From positions 4,854,501 through 4,918,500 of the forward strand of contig NZ_CP136051.1 of NCBI RefSeq assembly GCF_032999765.1: 64,000 bases of DNA, read 5' to 3'. A program made the position numbers and the translations under genes. Shown here piece after piece: positions 25,373-31,219 of the stretch (its first letter is position 1; the number at the start of each line of letters is the position of its first letter). The notes beneath the pieces were generated by a model. That model was not told where the DNA came from. It did no database searches and worked only from the letters and a program-made list of their open reading frames with translations. Source of the stretch: Imperialibacter roseus. GTDB taxonomy: Bacteria > Bacteroidota > Bacteroidia > Cytophagales > Cyclobacteriaceae.

Positions 25373-26758
25373 TTACTCCAATCTCCAATTCTTTCTTAAT
25401 AGTTTACTCAGGCTGTCCACCACCGTTTGGTTCCCAGCGGCAATGTTTTCATTTTCCTCCAGATCGCTTCGGTGATCATATAGCATTTCGTCCTGCCATT
25501 GCAGGCTGTCGTTCACCCACTCGGTGTAAGCATAGTCCGGCGTGGTGATGGTGTAGCCGTTCGTCCATCGGGAAATGGCAAAGCCAGCGGGCGCCGTTGA
25601 TGGAGACACCAACTCGACCATCAGGCTCTCACCTTGTAACTGTGCTGGTTTTGGCAGCCCTGCGAGGTCAGCCAGGGTGGGGAAAATGTCGACGTACTCA
25701 ACGATGGCATTGGAGATGCTTCCAGCCTTTGCCTTTGGCGATTTCCAGATCATAGTTGACCGCAGGGAGTTACGGTAGTTGCAATGCTTGCACCACATGG
25801 TATGTTCCAGCAGGTTGTAGCCATGGTCACCAATGAGCACAATATGCGTGTTTTTATCGAGACCTAACTCCTTTAATTCATCGAGTACCTTTCCTATCTG
25901 GGCGTCGACATAGCTCACACTGGCATAATATCCTTGTATCAGTGTCAGAGCCAATGAGTCGCTCACGGGGCCCTCTTTGGGCACGTCAGCATAGTTTCTC
26001 AATTCACCTGAGTTGTGAACGGAGCGTGCTGGGGCACCCGCCGGCACATAATTATTATCTGGCAGGGTCACTTTGCCATCATATAGCTGCCAATACTTTT
26101 CGGGAGCGTTGAACGGCAGGTGTGGCTTTAGGAAACCAACAGCCATGAAGAAGGGCTTACCGGCCGCCGCCAGTGCCTTTAGATCGATAATGCTCTTAGC
26201 CGCAATCTTAGCATCATTATAAACGCTATCAGGCACATTGCCCCGTTCGTAAGGCCTTCCTCTGTTGGCCATATCGGTGCCGCTGTTTTCGGCTGTGTGG
26301 TAATCCAGCAAGTCAGAAGGCCTCCAGTTGATGTCCCAGGCGGCGGCGTGGTCGTCTTCATTGTGAAACACCTTGCCATTGGACACGGTGGTGTAGCCGT
26401 TGTCTTTGAAATACTGAGGCAACGAGATCGCTCCGGGCGCATCGTCCTGAGCGTAGGTCATGTAGGTGAGAAAGCGGTTTTGCATCGGCCTCAGCCCTGT
26501 GAGAAAACTGGCCCTCGACGCTCCGCAAACCGGAATATTGCAAAAGGCATTTTTGAACAAAACGCCCTCTCCTGCTATCCGGTCTATATTGGGCGACTGA
26601 ACAACGGGGTGGCCGTAGCAGCCAAGCTCAGGGCGCAGATCGTCGACAATGATGAAGAGAACGTTGGTGGGTTTGTGCACCTTCTCTTTCGGAGTGCAAG
26701 AGAAGATGGAAGAAACACCCAAGCATAAAACGCCAAAAAGTTTGAGTCTGTAGGTCAT
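25373..26758 (-). CDS. Sulfatase lipoprotein (iduronate-2-sulfatase-like)
   Basis: 461 aa from ATG 26758. The frame 27 codons upstream enters the palindromic region and is not credible. A lipoprotein signal is present (LCLGVSSIFSC, Cys21). Metal-binding DD (VDDLRPELGCYG, D39/D40) and the formylglycine site C78-G-A-S-R (PVCGASRASFLTG) mark an active S1-type sulfatase, and GDHGYNLLEHTMWCKHCNYRNS carries further metal/substrate residues. LRPELGCYGHPVVQSPNIDRI resembles iduronate-2-sulfatase. It removes sulfate esters from sulfated sugars. No other CAZyme lies next to it, and the formylglycine-generating enzyme must be encoded elsewhere. Confidence 0.87.
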   Translation of the reverse strand: MTYRLKLFGVLCLGVSSIFSCTPKEKVHKPTNVLFIIVDDLRPELGCYGHPVVQSPNIDRIAGEGVLFKNAFCNIPVCGASRASFLTGLRPMQNRFLTYMTYAQDDAPGAISLPQYFKDNGYTTVSNGKVFHNEDDHAAAWDINWRPSDLLDYHTAENSGTDMANRGRPYERGNVPDSVYNDAKIAAKSIIDLKALAAAGKPFFMAVGFLKPHLPFNAPEKYWQLYDGKVTLPDNNYVPAGAPARSVHNSGELRNYADVPKEGPVSDSLALTLIQGYYASVSYVDAQIGKVLDELKELGLDKNTHIVLIGDHGYNLLEHTMWCKHCNYRNSLRSTMIWKSPKAKAGSISNAIVEYVDIFPTLADLAGLPKPAQLQGESLMVELVSPSTAPAGFAISRWTNGYTITTPDYAYTEWVNDSLQWQDEMLYDHRSDLEENENIAAGNQTVVDSLSKLLRKNWRLE

Positions 26759-26821
26759 GTCTAAATATATCGATCTTATTCCATTTTCAGGAATACTGGC
26801 TCGACATCTTCGACAGCTCGA

Positions 26822-26867
26822 GCCCCTATCATAGCCCATGGTTTAAACCATGGGCTATGATAGGGGC
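26822..26867. repeat. 46-bp perfect palindrome (REP-like), downstream of transposase 1
   Basis: A perfect inverted repeat: the left half GCCCCTATCATAGCCC + ATGGTTT is the exact reverse complement of the right half, and the centre is GTTTAAAC. The last codons and TAG stop of the adjacent Y1 transposase lie inside it. A sister palindrome of the same length and design sits on the other side of the gene at 27311-27356. Confidence 0.95.
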
Positions 26868-27298
26868 ACTCCACCTAACTTATGTAATTGGTTCAGGCCG
26901 TCAAGTTCCACTTGAAATGATCTCGTCTTATGATGTCTCTTTTGATTCTTTATATATTGAAAAACTGTTTCCATAACGGATTCACTCACTGAATACACCG
27001 CATAACCAGTTTGCCACGAAAATCTGTCCTTAATTAATTGTTGTTCATTGATCCAATGGGAGGAACTCCCCTTCACTTGCTTTATGACCTCTGCAATACT
27101 GGTCTGAGCATTTAACAAAAACAAACAATGAACATGATCCTCCATTCCGTTGATGATTCTCACAGCGCAACCCATTTCTGTAAATTGGCCCGTCATAAAA
27201 TCATATATCTTCCGTTCAACCGACTGATGAATCAAGGGCTGCCGTTCTTTGGTAGCCCAAATAGCGTGAATCCAAATACGATGATATGAATGAGGCAT
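26855..27298 (-). CDS. REP-associated Y1 transposase (RAYT/IS200-like TnpA)
   Basis: 147 aa. The HUH motif is H55-V-H57 (MEDHVHCLFLL) and the nucleophile is Tyr115 (QYIKNQKRHH). These are the marks of single-strand DNA transposases of the IS200/IS605 and RAYT type. No tnpB is present. It is framed by two 46-bp palindromes and its TAG stop (26855-26857) lies within the first one. RAYTs are usually single-copy and act on REP palindromes around the genome, which is the best reading here. Confidence 0.88.
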   Translation of the reverse strand: MPHSYHRIWIHAIWATKERQPLIHQSVERKIYDFMTGQFTEMGCAVRIINGMEDHVHCLFLLNAQTSIAEVIKQVKGSSSHWINEQQLIKDRFSWQTGYAVYSVSESVMETVFQYIKNQKRHHKTRSFQVELDGLNQLHKLGGVPLS

Positions 27299-27310
27299 GG
27301 CTGATTCGTT

Positions 27311-27356
27311 GGCCCTGCCATAGCCCCGGGTTTAAACCCGGGGCTATGGCAGGGCC
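27311..27356. repeat. 46-bp perfect palindrome (REP-like), upstream of transposase 1
   Basis: Half-site GGCCCTGCCATAGCCC + CGGGTTT and its exact reverse complement, with centre GTTTAAAC. Compared with 26822-26867 it differs at five positions per arm, and every change is matched on the other arm so that pairing is kept. It lies 12 bases upstream of the transposase ATG. Confidence 0.95.
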
Positions 27357-27508
27357 CCTACATTTCCAATATAAAAATCCTCAAGAACGAATGCAAAACG
27401 TGCCTAATCAGATCGAGCCATGTCAATTTTTTTTAAACCCGATGACATAGGGTTGACACTCCCGCTCCCTACATTTAAATTCAAAAGATCAAATCACCGG
27501 AGGGAATA

Positions 27509-27922
27509 ATGAAGCACACTACGAATTATGTCAATACATTCATAGAAATCGCTGATGACAGCCCGAATGAGCGGGGTGAAATGCCCCCAGTAAAACCCGA
27601 CAAAAAAACAGTGGCCAGTCTGCACTTCGATATGGTGTATGGCAATCCCTACAAATACACTTCTGACGACGTCATATTTGGTGTTTTTGCGCTCAGAAAG
27701 GAGTTTGAAAAGAATGAAATCGAAGAGCAGCGTGAGCACTACTTCTCCAAAGGGCAAGCCTGCTTTCGGGCCTCGCCGCTTACCAAACAGTACGGTTGGG
27801 GCGTTCACGCCAATGCTGAAGGGAAAATTGCCATCTATGGTGCCGAAACGGAGGAATACAAAAAGTTTATGGCTGACGACTCTGTCAAAAAAGTGAAGGC
27901 TATGCGGTCAAAGAGGAGCTGA
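27509..27922 (+). CDS. DUF6157-like protein of unknown function
   Basis: 137 aa from ATG 27509, with a good ribosome site (GGAGGG) 7 bases upstream. The sequence matches my memory of the DUF6157 group (TTNYVNTFIEIADDSPNERG, NPYKYTSDDVIF, FRASPLTKQYGWGVH, VKKVKAMRSKR). Soluble, small, no signal peptide, no catalytic motif that I recognise. It stands between the first RAYT element and a YehS-like gene. Confidence 0.65.
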   Translation: MKHTTNYVNTFIEIADDSPNERGEMPPVKPDKKTVASLHFDMVYGNPYKYTSDDVIFGVFALRKEFEKNEIEEQREHYFSKGQACFRASPLTKQYGWGVHANAEGKIAIYGAETEEYKKFMADDSVKKVKAMRSKRS

Positions 27923-27976
27923 GTTTTCCAGCGACGATCCTATTGACAATGGTTTTCTTTTAGATTTGTACTCGAT

Positions 27977-28447
27977 ATGACCAACAACGACATCCTACGC
28001 CGATTGCGCTACCTCCTTGATGCCGACGACTCGCAAATGATCAATCTATTCGCACAGGCTGGTCATCATGTAACACGGGCTGAAGTGAGCGACTACATGA
28101 AAAGAGAAGATGAGGAAACTTATCAGGAAATGCCGGACATAAAACTGGCCATCTTCCTCAACGGGCTCATCAACGAAAAACGAGGCACAAGAGAGGGCGA
28201 ACAACCGGCGCCAGAGCAGCAACTCAATAACAATATCATCCTCAGAAAGCTCAAGATAGCCTTCAACCTAAGCTCAGAAGATATCCAGGCTATTTTTAAA
28301 CTGAAGGGCAAAAGCATCGGCCCCCACGAGCTGAGCGCCTTCTTCCGCAACCCCAAGCAGAGCCAATACCGGCCTTGTAATGACCAATACCTGCGGTATT
28401 TTTTGAGTGGTATGCAGATTAAGTATAGGTCGAAGGAAGAGGAGTGA
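27977..28447 (+). CDS. DUF1456/YehS-like protein
   Basis: 156 aa. Two copies of an about 65-residue helical unit are visible: MTNNDILRRLRYLLDADDSQMINLF...DYMKRED and NNIILRKLKIAFNLSSEDIQAIFKL...AFFRNP. This doubled unit defines DUF1456, whose E. coli member is YehS. The function is unknown. It starts 54 bases after the DUF6157-like gene and could share its transcript. Confidence 0.78.
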   Translation: MTNNDILRRLRYLLDADDSQMINLFAQAGHHVTRAEVSDYMKREDEETYQEMPDIKLAIFLNGLINEKRGTREGEQPAPEQQLNNNIILRKLKIAFNLSSEDIQAIFKLKGKSIGPHELSAFFRNPKQSQYRPCNDQYLRYFLSGMQIKYRSKEEE

Positions 28448-28495
28448 GAGGGCTGAATAAGCAGCTATCTAACCACAAAATTGTACACCCGAACC

Positions 28496-28525
28496 TTTGA
28501 TAATGAATGATTGTTCTTAAATTGA
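28496..28525 (+). promoter_or_regulatory. Possible promoter of the Xre/RES toxin-antitoxin pair
   Basis: TTTG at 28496-28499, 18 bases, then TAAATTGA (28518-28525), close to the TAnnTTTG box. The antitoxin ATG is at 28554. The -7 match is imperfect. Confidence 0.35.
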
Positions 28526-28553
28526 GTTTCAAATAGGAAGTTGAAAGTACCAA

Positions 28554-29048
28554 ATGAAACAAAAAGAGCGGTCGGATTTAAAAAACGTCACCCGGTATGG
28601 TGCCGTTCAGCGAAAATATCAGCATGTTCAGCTGAACAAATGGCGAGCCAGCCGCAACGATGTAAAAGTCGGAATTGAGCAACTTCTGAGCTATGGAGGT
28701 ATAGGAAGGTTGCAGTTGCAAGGCTCATTTCTTGGCGAGGTTCCCGGTTTAACAAACCTGCCCGTGGCCAGAGTGGCAGAGCTGCTTGACATGAGCAAAA
28801 CTACTTTCTACAGGGCCAAAGATGAGCCGGAACTTGACATGGGCACGGTGGATCGACTTTCAAGCTTGTTCAAGATTTACCAGAGAGGAATGGAAGCCTT
28901 TGAAGGGCTGGAGCCGTTTGAAGAGTGGCTTCAATCAAAGATTGTCAACCTGGGGGACCAGCGTCCGATTGACCTTTTGATGACCGAGAGTGGTAGAACA
29001 GCTGTTTTGGAAGCTATTGACCGGGTAGAGTATGGAGTGTATGGCTAA
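28554..29048 (+). CDS. Antitoxin of Xre/MbcA/ParS type (DUF2384)
   Basis: 164 aa. The N-terminal half has basic/helical character. A helix-turn-helix (LPVARVAELLDMSKTTFYRAK) is followed by the DUF2384 part (LSSLFKIYQRGMEAFEGLEPFEEWLQSKIVNLGDQRPIDLLMTESGRTAVLEAIDRVEYGVYG). It is paired with a RES-domain toxin whose ATG overlaps the TAA by one base. These antitoxins cap the toxin active site with their C-terminus and repress their own promoter. Confidence 0.87.
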   Translation: MKQKERSDLKNVTRYGAVQRKYQHVQLNKWRASRNDVKVGIEQLLSYGGIGRLQLQGSFLGEVPGLTNLPVARVAELLDMSKTTFYRAKDEPELDMGTVDRLSSLFKIYQRGMEAFEGLEPFEEWLQSKIVNLGDQRPIDLLMTESGRTAVLEAIDRVEYGVYG

Positions 29049-29503
29049 TGCTGGTTTTTAGAATAGAAAAGAAGAAATACCAGTCTACTTACCCTCCTCT
29101 TGGTTCTCGTTTTGCAAACGGACGCTGGAGCACTAAAGATATGTGGGTGGTGGATACCTCAGAAAACATCGCCCTTGCTAAATTGGAGACACTGGCTAAC
29201 AGCGGGTCGAGAATACCTCAGAACAGGTACGTACTGACGCTTGAAATAGACGATGACACTCCACTGGCAGAAATAGCCATTAACGACCTGCCTCAAAACT
29301 GGCACGATTACCCCTACCCAAAACAACTAGCGGAGATAGTGAAAGATATAATGGATAGCCGACTGTATGTTGGGGTGGTTGTTCCATCGATCCAATCACC
29401 CAGGGAGAAAAATATCCTATTATTTCCCGAACATCCGGAGTTCGGGAGGTATGTGTCCAAATTGGATGAAACAGACGAATACTTTGATCCACGATTGAAA
29501 TAG
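29048..29503 (+). CDS. RES-domain toxin (NAD-degrading family)
   Basis: 151 aa. The RES domain takes its name from conserved Arg, Glu and Ser. Here candidates are R in FRIEKKKYQS and in NGRWST, E in ALAKLETLA, and S in VVPSIQSPREKN. Characterised relatives (for example MbcT and Res) deplete cellular NAD+. The gene overlaps the antitoxin by one base. Its last ten codons and stop region (29471-29502) are repeated exactly at 31113-31144, beyond the neighbouring transposase segment. Confidence 0.87.
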   Translation: MLVFRIEKKKYQSTYPPLGSRFANGRWSTKDMWVVDTSENIALAKLETLANSGSRIPQNRYVLTLEIDDDTPLAEIAINDLPQNWHDYPYPKQLAEIVKDIMDSRLYVGVVVPSIQSPREKNILLFPEHPEFGRYVSKLDETDEYFDPRLK

Positions 29504-29656
29504 AATTTCACCATTTGTTTTGAAAACCGCATTGGATAACAGCCTAATTTCCTTGGTTCGTGTCCCACCATAGCCGTAGAAGTAAGCCTCAATGTTTGTT
29601 TCGAAATCCACATCGGTAAACTGCTTCTCAATTTTCCCAAATCTTCACGATAATAG
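29471..29656. repeat. Direct repeat, copy A (interrupted)
   Basis: Two blocks, 29471-29502 (end of the RES toxin gene) and 29583-29656, match the contiguous segment 31113-31216. The first block is identical over 32 bases. The second has two mismatches in 74. Between them copy A holds 80 extra bases, which include half of a TTGGTTCGTG palindrome (29553-29568). Confidence 0.9.
29553..29568. repeat. Half copy of the TTGGTTCGTG palindrome
   Basis: TTGGTTCGTG-TCC-CAC is present, but the right arm then breaks into CATAGCC. TCCTTGGTTCGTGTCCCAC is shared exactly with the full copy at 29684-29706 and its flank. Confidence 0.8.
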
Positions 29657-29683
29657 GCCATAGCCATTCAAAACTCCATCTCC

Positions 29684-29706
29684 TTGGTTCGTGTCCCACG
29701 AACCAA
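29684..29706. repeat. REP-like hairpin, left of transposase 2
   Basis: Perfect 10-bp arms TTGGTTCGTG and CACGAACCAA around the loop TCC, ending 10 bases before the stop of the Y1 transposase at 29717. Confidence 0.92.
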
Positions 29707-29716
29707 TTCATTACCA

Positions 29717-30274
29717 CTAAAACTCATTTCTCAAATCACTCAAAAAACCAAATGGGCTGACACCCTGATCATAAAACGAAGCAGAGGACCAATAGTAATC
29801 ACTTGGCTCCTTAGCTAGCTGCCAATGTTCTGCAAGTGGATTGCGATGAAGGTAGTCGAGCTTTTGCAACGCCACTTCTTTTGAGTATAGATGAATAGCA
29901 AGGGAATCTCTTTGCCAAAATTCGAATTGTTTGTTTTTGGCAACCACTGAGTACTTTCTAAGCTCCGCCGGGTCGTCGTTCATCAGCATTCTTCTAAAAC
30001 AATGGGCCGTATATTTCAAAAATGAGCCCTGTACTGTTTCCTTCCCATTTAACGACAAAGTTCTCCAAATCACGTGGATGTGATTAGGCATAATCACAAA
30101 GGCAAATATATCAGCCAGGCTACGGCTTTTGAGGTTTTCTAAACTATCGACCACCACCTGCTTATAATTGTCGGCGGCCAAAAGGTACATCCAACTGTTG
30201 ATGGTCGCAGTGAAAAAGAATATTTCACCGATATCCATGTATGATTTACGCCTGTCTATAAAAATGTCACTCAT
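29717..30274 (-). CDS. REP-associated Y1 transposase (RAYT)
   Basis: 185 aa. The HUH motif is H65-I-H67 (MPNHIHVIW) and the nucleophile Tyr141 (LDYLHRNPLAEHW), with WQRDSLAIHLYS before it. This is the REP-associated transposase type of the Y1/HUH superfamily, distinct from the IS200-like copy at 26855. It is bracketed by perfect 23-base hairpins (29684-29706 and 30355-30377), with further damaged copies at 29553 and 31089. This matches the known RAYT/REP arrangement. Confidence 0.88.
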   Translation of the reverse strand: MSDIFIDRRKSYMDIGEIFFFTATINSWMYLLAADNYKQVVVDSLENLKSRSLADIFAFVIMPNHIHVIWRTLSLNGKETVQGSFLKYTAHCFRRMLMNDDPAELRKYSVVAKNKQFEFWQRDSLAIHLYSKEVALQKLDYLHRNPLAEHWQLAKEPSDYYWSSASFYDQGVSPFGFLSDLRNEF

Positions 30275-30354
30275 AGTGATTCATTGCTAGCAATAAATTA
30301 CGAAACCCCATTCAATTTACATGTGTAATAGATATTTTTATGTTGCGTTGTCGG

Positions 30355-30377
30355 TTGGTTCGTGAGACACGAACCAA
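30355..30377. repeat. REP-like hairpin, right of transposase 2
   Basis: Perfect 10-bp arms TTGGTTCGTG and CACGAACCAA around the loop AGA, 81 bases upstream of the transposase ATG. The arms are identical to those at 29684-29706. Only the 3-base loop differs. Confidence 0.92.
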
Positions 30378-30448
30378 GGCCGAAGCAAAATAACAATTTG
30401 ACCGGCCAGATTAACTATATCGCTAAACCTAGACTGAACACTCGGGAT

Positions 30449-30928
30449 ATGCTACAATTAAATAGACTGCCAAGATTCCTCACCTTGTTTTCTGTAATGG
30501 TACTCCTAGCAAGCAGCAGCTCGATAAAAGACACCGAGGAAATTACAAGAGCGAGCAGACAAGACGACTCAAAAAAAAATCTACTCCATGATTTGATCAA
30601 CGAAGTTGGTTTTGTGTCACTCCCGTATAAGGCACTTTTTAATGCCTCAACAAACGGCACTTACAGAATTCAATGTTGGGGCAAAGACTCAACTCTATGT
30701 GCGGATTTCAGAGGAACTGCTAGCTTTGTCATTGGAGCACTTCCCGACACTTCGAGCTTCTACTCGTTTATCTTCATTACCATTTCAGCAATAAGCAAAC
30801 CCAATTTGGTGACCTTTGATAAACAGGGCAAACGTATTTCCTGTGAGCCACTTACTGAAGAGAACAGTGTAATATATGCCGGAGAGATCTTGGAGTGCGA
30901 AGAATATGCAGTCATCGATGCAAATTAA
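30449..30928 (+). pseudogene. Orphan exported protein, probably frameshifted at its 3' end
   Basis: 159 aa from ATG 30449 with a hydrophobic N-terminus (MLQLNRLPRFLTLFSVMVLLASSSS), possibly a signal peptide. Not recognised. The frame stops at 30928, but an overlapping frame (about 30907-31080) goes on with protein-like sequence (RVVYEKGAIDEFDTVCTHFE, NGVIVLGEKEKYDCK). A single indel near 30915 would join the two into an about 210-residue protein. It is AT-rich and lies between two REP-like hairpins, so it was probably brought in or damaged with them. Confidence 0.45.
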
Positions 30929-31088
30929 AAATCCATTCTTTCTTCAAGTCGAGAGTGGTATATGAAAAAGGTGCGATTGATGAATTTGACACGGTTTGCA
31001 CCCACTTCGAAACCAACGGTTACATTCAAAAAAATGGCGTAATAGTATTGGGAGAAAAGGAAAAATACGATTGCAAATAAGGTGCCTA

Positions 31089-31108
31089 GTTTGTGAAACA
31101 CGAACCAA
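31089..31108. repeat. Degenerate REP-like hairpin
   Basis: GTTTGTG-AAA-CACGAACCAA: the right arm matches the full copies at 29684 and 30355 exactly, while the left arm has changed, leaving an imperfect hairpin. It abuts direct-repeat copy B. Confidence 0.75.
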
Positions 31109-31112
31109 GGAT

Positions 31113-31216
31113 ACAGACGAATACTTTGATCCACGATTGAAATAAGCCTCAATGTTTGTTTCGAAATCCACATCGGTAAACAGCTTCTCAATTTTCCCAA
31201 ATCTTCACGATATTAG
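31113..31216. repeat. Direct repeat, copy B (contiguous); remnant of RES toxin 3' end
   Basis: 104 bases matching 29471-29502 plus 29583-29656. Bases 31113-31145 still encode the last residues of the RES toxin (TDEYFDPRLK, stop TAA) with no gene body before them. The repeat ends just before the ATG of the next gene (31220). Confidence 0.9.
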
Positions 31217-31219
31217 TGC

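Noticed and set aside
30925-31200. Minus-strand frame of 91 codons across the duplicated block
   Set aside because: It crosses a REP hairpin and the antisense of the RES remnant, and has no independent support.
26822-31216. CRISPR array
   Set aside because: The repeats are palindromes around transposase genes with irregular distances; there are no regular spacers and no cas genes.
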